Positions 8,179-17,445 of a stretch of 64,000 bases of DNA are shown piece after piece. The DNA lies in assembly GCA_964537925.1 (NCBI GenBank), contig CAZICV010000008.1, positions 36,931 to 100,930 on the forward strand. Reading direction: 5' to 3'. Every line of letters begins with the position of its first letter. Within the stretch, counting starts at the first letter, position 1. This stretch comes from SLDF01 sp964537925 (lineage in GTDB: Bacteria > Bacteroidota > Bacteroidia > Chitinophagales > Saprospiraceae). Under the pieces are notes generated by a model. The model was not told the DNA's origin. It saw only the letters and a list, made by a program, of their open reading frames with translations, and ran no database searches. Position numbers and translations under genes: made by a program.

Positions 8179-8239
8179 AAGGCCTTCATAGGAATTCGCC
8201 CCGCTCAGGGGTCCTCTCCCCTCCGCTCGAAGGCCCTTC

Positions 8240-10294
8240 ATGACCCGCAAAATTCTTGCCGACTCCAATCGCGCTGCGCTGCGTGAAATCACCGAAAGCG
8301 ATTGGGGTGATACCCCGGCCATCGGCGTGAGCCGCGCCGTGCGCTATACGCAGTCGTCGATCACGGTTTCCAAGGACACCGCCACTTCCGAGGAAATCCG
8401 CTCGGATCGCATGGTCTCCTCGATCATCGAGACGGGTGCGTCGTCGGGTGGCGATCTGAATTTCGAGTTCTCGGCGGGCAATCAGGACGGCATTCTTCAA
8501 CGCGTGCTTCAGGGCGCGTGGTCGCGCCCGATGACCTTCGACGTGTGGCGCGGCGCTGTGGTTGAGATTGGTTCGAACAACACGGTTCGCATCGGCGGCG
8601 GTGACTACCGCAGCTATTTCACCGTGGGCCGTCACATCCGCACTTCGGGCTTCGTCAACCCGGCGAACAACACCTACGCCACCATTACCGCCCTCGCCTA
8701 CACGGGCGGCAAGACGGTTATCACCGTCTCGGGCACGCCCTTCGTCGCGGAAGGTGGTTCGGCCTTCACCTCCATTCGTGACGCCAATGACGTGCTGCTG
8801 CTCAAGAGCACTGTGGTTCGGTTCGGCACGCTCGATAGCCGCACGCTGGACACCAACGGCGCGAACGCCTTTGCCGATCTCGTTGCTGCCAAGCAGATCG
8901 TCCCCGGTCAGAGTCTCTTCATCGACGGCGTGGGCTACGAGGTCGGTACTGTTACCGTCTCGGGCACGGTCGCGGGTGAAACGCTAACCATCAGCGACGG
9001 CGAACAGGTTCTCGCGCTGGTTGTCGATGAGGACTTCGACATTGGTGTTGATGACACTGCCACGGCGGCGAACCTCGCTGCTGCCATCAACAAGGCCCGT
9101 GTAGCCGGGAACCTCTACGTGACCGCTACCAGCGCCCTCGGCGTCGTCACCCTGACCAATCTCTACAAGAGTGGCGGCAGCATCAGCGGCGACGCTGGTG
9201 AAGCGGCATCGATCACGATCAACGGCGTCGCTGCTGGTGACGAAGTGTCGATCAACGATGGTTCGACCACGGAAGTCTTCGAAGCTGACGTGGACTTCAT
9301 CGTCGGCGGATCGGATGCGGCCACTGCCGCCAACCTCGCCAGCGCTATCGAAGTGGCTGGTCTCGACCTCACCGTTTCTGTGAACGGCGCGACGATCACG
9401 CTCATCAGTCCGAACGGTGGCGCAGTCACCAGCAGCGATGCTGAGTACGAGATCGTCGATTTCACCGCCACGCTCACCATCGTGGACTTCGCGGGTGGTA
9501 ACGCCGACTTCGGTGGCTTCTATGGTGTGATTGCCGTCACGGACGACGCTATTGTGGTTGATCGCGATCTGCCCGCCACTGCTGCTGGTACTCCGATTAC
9601 GATCAAGGGTTCGATCCTTCGTAACCCGAGCGTCGATACCGAGATTGAAGAGCAGTCGATCTCGCTCGAAACCACCTTCACCGATGTCGGCCAGAACTTC
9701 ATCTCGGATGGCATGGTGGACGGCACCTTCGAACTCGAAGTGTCGGCGGGTGCGGTTATCACCGGCTCGGTCAAGCGCGAAGGCCGTGCAACCTTCCGTC
9801 GCGCTCGCAAGCTCCATGCCTCGCCCTACACGGCGCTGGACGCTCCGGCCACGGAGAACGTGTCAGCTACGGCGAACGTAGGCGCTCTGCGCGCTGGTGG
9901 CGAAATTCTCTCGACCGCGATCAAGAGCATCAAGCTCACGGTCGATGCTCCGCTGCGCAAGCAGACGGCGGTTTCGCACAAGTTCCCGGTCGGCATCAAG
10001 GCTGGTCGCCTTGCAGTGAGCTTGACTATCGAAGCCTACTTCGCAGACGGCAGCAACTTCGACGCCTTCATCAATCACGACACCCGTGATCTGGTGTTCC
10101 CGATCATCGATCCGGAGCAGAACACCTACCAGTTCACCGTGCCGAGCTTCAAGATCACCAGTGATCCTATCGCTCCGGGTGGCATCGATCAGGACGTGAT
10201 GGAAACGATGGAAGGTGCTGCTTTCCGCGACGCCATCAAGGGCTGCATCCTTCAGGTGGATCGCTTCTCCTCGACCTTCCCCATCGGCTTCTAA
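8240..10294 (+). CDS. Major tail tube protein with two inserted repeat domains
   Basis: A 684-residue protein, well above the usual 150-400 for siphophage tube proteins. Residues 1-240 and about 410-684 look like a phage tail tube core (SSGGDLNFEFSAGNQDGIL; ITGSVKREGRATFRRA). Between them are two divergent tandem domains, about 240-316 and 323-397, each ending with the signature DxATAANLAxAIxxA. These inserts are likely displayed outside the tube, as in other phages with Ig-like tube decorations. The gene has its own promoter (8150) and is followed by a strong hairpin. Confidence 0.8.
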   Translation: MTRKILADSNRAALREITESDWGDTPAIGVSRAVRYTQSSITVSKDTATSEEIRSDRMVSSIIETGASSGGDLNFEFSAGNQDGILQRVLQGAWSRPMTFDVWRGAVVEIGSNNTVRIGGGDYRSYFTVGRHIRTSGFVNPANNTYATITALAYTGGKTVITVSGTPFVAEGGSAFTSIRDANDVLLLKSTVVRFGTLDSRTLDTNGANAFADLVAAKQIVPGQSLFIDGVGYEVGTVTVSGTVAGETLTISDGEQVLALVVDEDFDIGVDDTATAANLAAAINKARVAGNLYVTATSALGVVTLTNLYKSGGSISGDAGEAASITINGVAAGDEVSINDGSTTEVFEADVDFIVGGSDAATAANLASAIEVAGLDLTVSVNGATITLISPNGGAVTSSDAEYEIVDFTATLTIVDFAGGNADFGGFYGVIAVTDDAIVVDRDLPATAAGTPITIKGSILRNPSVDTEIEEQSISLETTFTDVGQNFISDGMVDGTFELEVSAGAVITGSVKREGRATFRRARKLHASPYTALDAPATENVSATANVGALRAGGEILSTAIKSIKLTVDAPLRKQTAVSHKFPVGIKAGRLAVSLTIEAYFADGSNFDAFINHDTRDLVFPIIDPEQNTYQFTVPSFKITSDPIAPGGIDQDVMETMEGAAFRDAIKGCILQVDRFSSTFPIGF

Positions 10295-10358
10295 CCGGAC
10301 GGAGGTTCCGCGCCTCCGCCAACCAACAGCTTACCCGACACTCTTTCGCTGGCGAAAC

Positions 10359-10390
10359 GGGCGGCTCCCAAGTCGGGAAGGGAGCCGCCC
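10359..10390 (+). terminator. Long hairpin between tail tube and chaperone genes
   Basis: GGGCGGCTCCC, a 10-base loop, GGGAGCCGCCC: a perfect 11-bp stem. There is no T-run, so it is more likely an RNA-processing or attenuation element that lowers chaperone expression relative to the tube protein. A smaller GGAGG...CCTCC stem precedes it (about 10302-10318). Confidence 0.55.
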
Positions 10391-10423
10391 ACCCTCTCCT
10401 TACCGACAAGGAATCTCCCCGAC

Positions 10424-10822
10424 ATGAACATCTACGAAGCGTTCGAATCCAAGCCTCTCGACGAAGACGGTAAGTGGTTCGACCTTTCCGACACTGCCAA
10501 GATCAAGCTGCGCTACATGGGCAGCGAAGCCGCCAAGCGCGCGCATGAGAACCTGATGCGTCCCTACGCTCAGCGTCAGAAGCTCGGCCTCGAACTGACC
10601 GAGGCAGAGTCGAAGAAGATCAACGCCGCCTTCCTGTCCGAGACGCTCGTTCTGGATTGGAAGGGCATCACCGGCAAGGACAAGGAAAACATTCCCTACT
10701 CCAAGGAGGCGGTCGCTGCACTCTGTGAGGAGCTTCCCCGCTTCACCGCTCTGATTCTTCGGATCGCGATGGACGAGACCAACTTCGAGAAGGATTTGGT
10801 CACGGAAGAGGTGGGAAACTAA
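10424..10822 (+). CDS. Tail assembly chaperone (gpG-like)
   Basis: A 132-residue protein between tail tube and tape measure, the constant position of the tail assembly chaperone that coats the tape measure during tail assembly. It is mostly helical with many charged residues. The last codons are GGA AAC TAA preceded by G, giving the slippery heptamer GGGAAAC at 10813-10819 in exactly the X XXY YYZ register. A -1 shift there yields the longer gpGT-like product. RBS is weak (AAGGAATC about 15 bases upstream). Confidence 0.8.
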   Translation: MNIYEAFESKPLDEDGKWFDLSDTAKIKLRYMGSEAAKRAHENLMRPYAQRQKLGLELTEAESKKINAAFLSETLVLDWKGITGKDKENIPYSKEAVAALCEELPRFTALILRIAMDETNFEKDLVTEEVGN

Positions 10823-11220
10823 TCGACTACCTGCGGTGGAGTCAGAAACCCGCCGCCAAAAACAAGGCATGGTTGGAGTCTATCAAGAAGGCGGACTCAA
10901 CCCTAAGAATACCATCTTTAGAGAACGAACCCGAACTGCTTCCTCACCTTCTTTGGGTATGGGATGCGTTCGGAGTTCTCAACTATCGACGTGGCGTGTC
11001 CATGTCGGGACCTGTCCCGATCACAGTGTCCGATATCGAAGCCTATTGCAGGTTTAGATACATCACCTCCTCCTACGAGCGTGATCGCTTCCTGATGTAC
11101 CTTAATGCACTCGATCAAGAGTGGATGACGAACCACTACAAGGACGCGAAGCAAAAAACGGACAAGACTCCGGAACCTCCTCCCAACCCTAGACCTACCT
11201 TCACACGTCCAAGGCAATGA
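10819..11220 (+). CDS. Frameshift extension of the tail assembly chaperone (T domain of gpGT)
   Basis: This frame has no convincing start codon (only a TTG at 10873 without ribosome site), but is open through the end of the upstream gene. A -1 shift at GGGAAAC (10813-10819) joins it to the 132-residue chaperone to give a fusion of about 265 residues; the joined part begins LIDYLRWSQKPAAKNKAWLE. The C-terminus is Pro-rich (PEPPPNPRP). Its stop overlaps the tape-measure start (ATGA). By analogy with lambda gpG/gpGT, the fusion recruits tube subunits to the tape measure. Confidence 0.8.
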   Translation, partial: LIDYLRWSQKPAAKNKAWLESIKKADSTLRIPSLENEPELLPHLLWVWDAFGVLNYRRGVSMSGPVPITVSDIEAYCRFRYITSSYERDRFLMYLNALDQEWMTNHYKDAKQKTDKTPEPPPNPRPTFTRPRQ

Positions 11221-14200
11221 CCGAACAATACGGCTTCCAGTTTAAGGTCGATGCGACCGATGCGGCCAAAGGCTGGAAGCAGTTTGAGTCCGCCGTCGAG
11301 GGTGTGTTCAAGGCCCTAGACAGGATGGAAAGTCACGTCGAGAAGACGATGACTTCTGTCAACAATGCAAGCAAGAAGTCTGCGAGCGGACTTGCTGCAT
11401 TCAAGAAGGCGGCTAACGACCTCGGAAACCTGAAGGTTGGCGGAAGCAGTACCAAGAACATCACGGCGCTGAATAATGCGATGAAGAGCTTCAAGGCTCC
11501 GTCTGCTGCTCAGGTCAAGAATCTCAACGACTTCTTCAAGGCGCTCAACCGTGCTGGCACGGGCGGCGGGGCTGCGGCTGCGCGCAATATCGAGGCGCTC
11601 AAGAACGCCGTCAACGGCTTCAAGTCTCCCAGCGCTTCCAATGTCCGCAACATCTCGGACTTCTTCGCGGCGCTCTCCACGTTCCGCAACAACGGCCTCG
11701 CCAACGCGGCGGGCATGTTCTCGTCGCTGCGCCAGATCAGCGGCTTCAAGGCTCCCAGCGCAACTCAGGTCAAGAACCTCCAAGCCTTTCTGACCACGGT
11801 CGCTAACCTCCGCATTCCTCAGAACGGCGCTCAGATCGCGTCGGTGTTGGACAAGATTGCTCGTGCGTCATCGGCTGCGAACCAGAACTTGCGAGGCGTG
11901 CGAGGAGTAATCGGCGGGTTTAACTGGTCGAAGTTCAACGCCGGATCGCGTCAAGCGACCGTGAACATGATGGGCCTGCAGAATGCGTTCTCTGCAACCT
12001 ATCAGATGGGTTCCGTCCTCCGCACTCTGTTCGGATCACTGACGGTTGCGGAGCTAGGAAGAAACTTCTTCGAAGCTACGAACAGGCTGCAATCGTTCAA
12101 CGCGTCGATGACCGTGATCTCGCGAGAAGCGGGCTTCGCGAACGATCAGCTACAATTTGTCACCGACACTGCTTATCGGTTGGGACTCGCTTATGGTCCT
12201 GCCGCAGAGGCGTTCGCCAAGTTCTCGATCTCGGCTTCGAAGGCTGGGGCTACTACCGCTCAAGCTCGTGACATCTTCGAGGGCTTCGGCACGGCGATGA
12301 CCGTGATGGGTTTGTCTGCTGACCGGCAGACGGACGTGATGCTCGCTTTGCAGCAGTCCATGAACAAGGGCTATCTGTCGAGCGAAGAACTCAACCAGCA
12401 GTTGAACGAGCACCTCCCCGGCGCGTTAGGCTATCTTCGCGAAGAGTTGAAGAAGACTGGCATCGAGCTTGAGGATGCGCTCAAGAAGAAAGCCATCGAC
12501 GCCACCCAAGGCCTTTTGTTCCTTGCAAGTAAGTATCGTGAGGAGTTTGGACCGGCTCTTGAGCAAGCCCTGAACCGCCCTGCGGCGCAGATGAATATCT
12601 TGAGAACGAACATCACGAAGATGTTCGAATCCATCGCTGCGAACGGTGGTAATGAGGGTTTCACTGACTTCCTCAAGCGCATCAACGCGTACATGCGTCC
12701 TGAGGATATTGAGCGCTACGGCAAGGCAATCGGTGAACTCATCCGTAATGGGATGAACAAGCTGTCCAACGCAGTGGATTGGCTGGCGCAGAATTGGGAT
12801 TCTCTGAAAGGCCCGCTCGCTACCGGGCTGAAGCTAATCGGAACCTTGGCTGTCGTGTCTGGTACTCTCCAGATCGGTAGGTTCCTTGTCACGCCGATCC
12901 TCAGCGCGACCTCTGCGTTCAGGACCTTCATTCCCGTTGCGAGTCAAGGCATCCTTCTGATGCGAGCGATGAACGCTTCGTCCTTGGCAGGATTACTCAC
13001 GAGCGTCCGCCAGATGGACCCGGCGACACTTGCTCTACTGCAACGCTTCAACGGCCTTAAGACCACCTTGAGCACGATGCCTCCCAATCCGTTTGGGGCA
13101 ATCCGTGCAGGCGCGACGCAGCTTACTGGTATCATTCCGAACATTGTCAGTTCGTTCGCCAAGATGGGAGGAGCAATTGCTGCTGGCCTGACGCTGGCCA
13201 TGGCTGTGGGTCGCGAAGAGAACGAAAAGTACGCGCACGATTCCTATTCGACGACTGAGATTGTTTCAGGGTTCTTCCTGACTCTAGGTGACAACATTTC
13301 ATCCGTGTGGACCACGGTTTCGGACTTCATGGCTGAGAAGTTCGGATGGGTAGCTGAAACCATTAGCACTATTGTCAATGGTCTATGGGGAACGATCAAA
13401 GAGTTCTTCATGGCGCTGGCCTTCGGTTTTACTAAGGTTGCTGAAGCGATCTGGAAGACCATGACAGGTGTCTTCAAGGGGATTGCCAATCAGATTTCGT
13501 TGATCGGTTCCGCAATTGGAAAGCTACTCAGCGGCGACTTTGCAGGCGCAGGATCAGCGGCGCTAGGTTTCGTCACCGGACAAGGCTTTGCGAGCGGTTT
13601 TCAAGATAGCTTCAAGGGCTTCCTCGCTGACATCCCCGGCCAGTTCAGGCAGTATAAGGCTGACGTTCACGCGGGTTATGGCGTCGTGTCCAATCAGCTT
13701 GCCGCTTACGGAGAGCGTGGCCGTGGCGCTGCTGATCGCGGACGTGCCTTGGATCAAACCGCTCAGGAAAATCTCAACAGCTTATACGACCCAACCAAAC
13801 TTCTCCGTACCGATCAGACCGAGGACGGGAAGAAGAAGGGCGGAGGCCGTAAGAAGCGCACTCCCAAGCCTGTAGACCCCATGAAGGAACTCGACCGCAT
13901 TCAGCGCAAGGTCGATGATGTCATGAAGCGTCTGGCTGAGGATAATCCACTGCTGAAGCTACAGCAGGATTTCATCAATGACCTGACCGAGCAGGCGCAG
14001 ACGCTTCTCACTGACGGCGGTTACCAGAAGTGGATGAAGGAACTGGCGGACAGTGGCGGTGACGCCTCTGTCGCGATGGAAGCCTTGAAGGATCAGTTGA
14101 CCGGAGCGGGCGCTGACCAAAAGGTTTTGACCGATCTACAGACTCGTTACGGGAAATCCGTCAACGACCTGACTGAGTACCTAGAGCGCCAAGGGCGCGC

Positions 14201-15521
14201 CTACGCCTACAAGACTGCGCAAGCCAAGATCGACGCCGAGTTCGGTGGTCGCATCATCAAGGACATGAACGATCAGGTTCATCTCGCACGGATGAGCACT
14301 GTCGAGAACCGCACGCTTGCGGCTGTCATGGAGGAAGTTCGTAAGATCAACGAGCGAGGTGGTGAAATCGATCAGGAGCGAATTGATAAGCTCGCTGACC
14401 AAATCCGCCTGCGTGAACGATACCTCGACCTCCTCAAGCAGGAGCGCGAGTTCTACGAGAACAACGGCGTCAACTCGTACATCAACTCGATCAAGACCGT
14501 TGGTGAAACGGTCCACGAACTCGACAAGACCTTCCTCGGCGGATTGGAAGACACGATTTTCCGCATCGGTAAGGAAGGTAAGCTGTCGTTCACCAGCCTG
14601 TTCGATTCCATTCAGGATGGTCTCCTGCGCTTTGCCTCGCAGAATATCACCAAGGCCATTGCCGGGTTCCTGACCGGCGATAAGGATAGCAAGAATCCGA
14701 CTATCTTTGGCGGGTTGTTCAAGGCGTTCGGCCTCGATATTGGCTTCGATAAGGAGGCCGCTGCTCAGCGCTTCAACGCTCAGAACGTCGATCTTTATTC
14801 CGGCACGGTGAACGTCAACGGACAGCTTATGTCTGGTCCGCTGGGTTCGTCGTTCAATGCCGGTACGGCTATGGGAGGCCTCGACGCCAACGGCGACATT
14901 GTTGTCAACGCCGGTTGGGTGGATGATATCGAGTCCCAGATGACGACCGCGCTTGGCCGCTCGGCGGAAGACACCGCCAAGCTGATGAACCAGTCGTGGG
15001 GTCAGTCGATCAACGGCCTTGGCGGTCAACTCAATTACATTATCCAGAGCATCTCGGGCGGCGGCGGAGGAGGCGGCATTGCCGGTCTCGCCACCAAGCT
15101 CATCGGCGGCGTCTTGGGCGTCGGTGGTCTCTTTCCGGGCGTAAGCGCCGCTGCTGTCACGCGCCTGACGCCAGACGTAATGTCGAACATCGCCGCTAAT
15201 CCCGGCATCTTCAAGGAAGGTGGATACTCCACCTCGCCAGTGGTGCGGTGGAATAATGCACCTCACTATTCGGAAGGCACGCACAACACCACGCCGGGCA
15301 TCCCTGCGGTGCTACACGATAACGAGGCCGTTATTCCCCTTTCTCGCGGTCGTAAGGTGCCAGTTACGTTGACAAATGAGCGTGGTAGTGGTAGCCCTAC
15401 TGTCGTCAATAACGTCTGGAACGTCCAGACGCCGAATGCCGACAGCTTCAAGCGCTCCCAGCAACAGATGTCGAACCAGATGCACCGGGCCGCAACTCGC
15501 GCCGTTCAGCGGAATAACTGA
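11217..15521 (+). CDS. Tail tape measure protein
   Basis: The largest gene in the window, 1434 residues, after the chaperones. The tape measure sets tail length and helps deliver DNA. The N-terminus is helical with three copies of a motif FK(A/S)PSAxxV(K/R)NL starting at residues 92, 135 and 177, a period of 42-43. Residues around 250-500 resemble the tape-measure N domain (FFEATNRLQSFNASMTVIS; LGLAYGPAAEAFAKFSISAS). Hydrophobic segments near 535-560 and 640-665 may cross the membrane at injection. The C-terminus has a glycine-rich stretch and EGTHNTTPGIPAVLHDNEAV, typical for this family. Confidence 0.9.
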   Translation: MTEQYGFQFKVDATDAAKGWKQFESAVEGVFKALDRMESHVEKTMTSVNNASKKSASGLAAFKKAANDLGNLKVGGSSTKNITALNNAMKSFKAPSAAQVKNLNDFFKALNRAGTGGGAAAARNIEALKNAVNGFKSPSASNVRNISDFFAALSTFRNNGLANAAGMFSSLRQISGFKAPSATQVKNLQAFLTTVANLRIPQNGAQIASVLDKIARASSAANQNLRGVRGVIGGFNWSKFNAGSRQATVNMMGLQNAFSATYQMGSVLRTLFGSLTVAELGRNFFEATNRLQSFNASMTVISREAGFANDQLQFVTDTAYRLGLAYGPAAEAFAKFSISASKAGATTAQARDIFEGFGTAMTVMGLSADRQTDVMLALQQSMNKGYLSSEELNQQLNEHLPGALGYLREELKKTGIELEDALKKKAIDATQGLLFLASKYREEFGPALEQALNRPAAQMNILRTNITKMFESIAANGGNEGFTDFLKRINAYMRPEDIERYGKAIGELIRNGMNKLSNAVDWLAQNWDSLKGPLATGLKLIGTLAVVSGTLQIGRFLVTPILSATSAFRTFIPVASQGILLMRAMNASSLAGLLTSVRQMDPATLALLQRFNGLKTTLSTMPPNPFGAIRAGATQLTGIIPNIVSSFAKMGGAIAAGLTLAMAVGREENEKYAHDSYSTTEIVSGFFLTLGDNISSVWTTVSDFMAEKFGWVAETISTIVNGLWGTIKEFFMALAFGFTKVAEAIWKTMTGVFKGIANQISLIGSAIGKLLSGDFAGAGSAALGFVTGQGFASGFQDSFKGFLADIPGQFRQYKADVHAGYGVVSNQLAAYGERGRGAADRGRALDQTAQENLNSLYDPTKLLRTDQTEDGKKKGGGRKKRTPKPVDPMKELDRIQRKVDDVMKRLAEDNPLLKLQQDFINDLTEQAQTLLTDGGYQKWMKELADSGGDASVAMEALKDQLTGAGADQKVLTDLQTRYGKSVNDLTEYLERQGRAYAYKTAQAKIDAEFGGRIIKDMNDQVHLARMSTVENRTLAAVMEEVRKINERGGEIDQERIDKLADQIRLRERYLDLLKQEREFYENNGVNSYINSIKTVGETVHELDKTFLGGLEDTIFRIGKEGKLSFTSLFDSIQDGLLRFASQNITKAIAGFLTGDKDSKNPTIFGGLFKAFGLDIGFDKEAAAQRFNAQNVDLYSGTVNVNGQLMSGPLGSSFNAGTAMGGLDANGDIVVNAGWVDDIESQMTTALGRSAEDTAKLMNQSWGQSINGLGGQLNYIIQSISGGGGGGGIAGLATKLIGGVLGVGGLFPGVSAAAVTRLTPDVMSNIAANPGIFKEGGYSTSPVVRWNNAPHYSEGTHNTTPGIPAVLHDNEAVIPLSRGRKVPVTLTNERGSGSPTVVNNVWNVQTPNADSFKRSQQQMSNQMHRAATRAVQRNN

Positions 15522-15523
15522 TA

Positions 15524-16132
15524 GTGACCGATTTCCATGATGTGATTTTCCCGAAAGACATCTCCTATGGATCGTCGTTCGGCCCCACCTTCAACACTAC
15601 CATCAAGGAACTGGCGTCCGGACACGAGCAGCGCAACATCAACTGGTCGGAAGCTCGGTGCAAGGGCGACGCGAAGTATGGCGTCAAGACCGTCGAGCAG
15701 ATGCAGGCCCTCGTGGACTTCTTCTTCGCACGTAACGGCCGAGCCTACGGCTTCCGGTATTTTGACCATCTCGACCACACCATCACCAATCAGGTGATCG
15801 GCACAGGCGATGGCGTCATCAAGGCATTTCAGCTTTTCAAGCGGTACGAACCGATGACCAGCTACGCCTACGACCGCCCGATCCGTAAACCGATTGCAGG
15901 TACGCTGCTGATGACGGTCAATGCGGATGCGACGACCGCCTTCACCCTCGACGCGTCCACCGGCATCGTCACGTTCAATACCGCACCTCCGGTGGGACAC
16001 CTCGTGCGCGTCGCGGCCTGCGAGTTCCATGTCCCTGTGCGCTTCGACATCGACGAGCTTGAGCCGTCCTATGACGAATACAACAACCTGTCGGTGCCTT
16101 CGATTCCCTTGATTGAAATCCGTCCGCGATGA
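15524..16132 (+). CDS. DUF2460 distal tail protein (GTA gp12-like)
   Basis: A 202-residue protein with GTG start. The segments VIFPKDISYGSSFGPTFNT, ELASGHEQRNINWSEAR, YGVKTVEQMQALVDFFFARN and GRAYGFRYFDH are the DUF2460/TIGR02217 signature. In the Rhodobacter gene transfer agent this protein forms the distal tail ring joining the tube to the baseplate hub. It overlaps the next gene by four bases. Strong family call. Confidence 0.9.
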   Translation: MTDFHDVIFPKDISYGSSFGPTFNTTIKELASGHEQRNINWSEARCKGDAKYGVKTVEQMQALVDFFFARNGRAYGFRYFDHLDHTITNQVIGTGDGVIKAFQLFKRYEPMTSYAYDRPIRKPIAGTLLMTVNADATTAFTLDASTGIVTFNTAPPVGHLVRVAACEFHVPVRFDIDELEPSYDEYNNLSVPSIPLIEIRPR

Positions 16133-17445
16133 AGTCGATCTCCCCTGCCCTAGACGCCCACCTCTCGGGCGAGGTCACGACCCTGTGCTCGTGCTGGAAG
16201 ATCGTCCGGCGCGATGGTCAGGCGTTCTATTTCACCGACCACGACAAGGACATTGTGTTCGAGGGGAACACCTACGAAGCGGAGTCCAGCTACGACCGTA
16301 CCGCGATTCAGAGTAGCTCGGACTTCTCGGTCGATAACCTCGACGTGGCAGGCATCATCGATTCCGAGAAGATCACCGATCAGGAGCTTCGTGCGGGCCT
16401 ATTCAATCGAGCCGATGTCTATATTTTCATCCTTAACTGGAAAGACCCCTCGCAGGGTGCGTTGAAGGTTCGTCGAGGCTGGCTCGGTGAGGTCTCACTG
16501 CTCGGCAACGGCACGTTCCAGTCGGAAATCCGTGGCCTCGCTCAAGCCTTGTCGCATAATTTCATTGAGGTGTTCTCCTCACAGTGTCGCGCCGACTTCT
16601 GTGACGCACGCTGCAAGCTCAATATTGCGGACTTCCAGACCGAGACCACGGTTGTTGCGTCTGCCACACGAGACTCTCTCACCATCGGGACCATTGAAGG
16701 AGGGGAAGAACCGCCGCCTCCGCCCGAGCCGCCCGCCTATCGTTACTGGAAACTGGCCAACATGACAGGCCAGATGAACGAAGGCGTGTCCATGGCCGAG
16801 ATTCAGCTTCGCGCCAGCGTCGGCGGCTCTGCTCTTACACCCGTAGCCGTTTCCGCCAGCAACACCGACAAGAACAACACCCCCGCCAAGGCCATCGACG
16901 GCAATCCTTCGACACTGTGGGGCACGGTGGAGGGCTTGAATGGCACTGTTTGGTACACGCTTGATATGGGCGTCCCGGTATCGGTAGCGGAAATTGCTAT
17001 CACCGCGCGTATCGATCCTCCGTGGCAGAGACAGACTCCGCACAGGTTCAATCTCTATTTCTCGGCAGATGGGATCAACTGGACGCTTGCCAAAGTCGCT
17101 AATATTCAGCCTTTCAACACGCCGGGGCAAACGCAGACTGTATCACTTAGCTCGTTCACGGGAAATTTCTCTGGTGATCTCGCCTATGGAACGGTGACAT
17201 TCGTCGATGGAGAAAATGCCGGGCGCGTCATGGAAATTATCGGGTTCGATGAAGACACCGCGACAATCGAACTATTCGAGAACGTGCCCTACGAAATCGC
17301 AGTGGGAACAACTGTAAAGGTCGCTCCCGGCTGCGACAAGACGCTCGACCGCTGTATCTTCTATGCCAACGTCATCAATCGCCGCGCGGAGGATTACATC
17401 CCCGGAACCGACGAACTTGTGTCTTACCCCGATGCCCAAAACTGA
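16129..17445 (+). CDS. DUF2163 tail hub protein (GTA gp13-like) with inserted carbohydrate-binding domain
   Basis: A 438-residue hub protein. Residues 1-190 carry the N-terminal DUF2163 domain (CSCWKIVRRDGQAFYFTDHD). The cysteine clusters SSQCRADFCDARCKLN and CDKTLDRC probably hold the iron-sulfur site known for gpL/GTA hub relatives. Residues about 200-350 are an insertion starting after a poly-Pro linker and resembling a discoidin (F5/8C) galactose-binding fold (YRYWKL; AKAIDGNPSTLWG; YTLDMGVPVSVAEIAIT), which splits the hub domain. The hub resumes at DLAYGTVTFVDGENAGRVME. The insert may bind cell-surface sugars. Confidence 0.85.
   Translation: MKSISPALDAHLSGEVTTLCSCWKIVRRDGQAFYFTDHDKDIVFEGNTYEAESSYDRTAIQSSSDFSVDNLDVAGIIDSEKITDQELRAGLFNRADVYIFILNWKDPSQGALKVRRGWLGEVSLLGNGTFQSEIRGLAQALSHNFIEVFSSQCRADFCDARCKLNIADFQTETTVVASATRDSLTIGTIEGGEEPPPPPEPPAYRYWKLANMTGQMNEGVSMAEIQLRASVGGSALTPVAVSASNTDKNNTPAKAIDGNPSTLWGTVEGLNGTVWYTLDMGVPVSVAEIAITARIDPPWQRQTPHRFNLYFSADGINWTLAKVANIQPFNTPGQTQTVSLSSFTGNFSGDLAYGTVTFVDGENAGRVMEIIGFDEDTATIELFENVPYEIAVGTTVKVAPGCDKTLDRCIFYANVINRRAEDYIPGTDELVSYPDAQN

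Noticed and set aside
8984..9817. Long open frame on the minus strand opposite the tail tube gene (277 codons)
   Set aside because: Mirror of GC-rich coding DNA; no ribosome site, no recognisable domain, and it lies fully inside a well-supported gene.
14181..15284. Minus-strand frame of 367 codons opposite the tape measure
   Set aside because: No motif, no start signal, composition typical of an antisense shadow.
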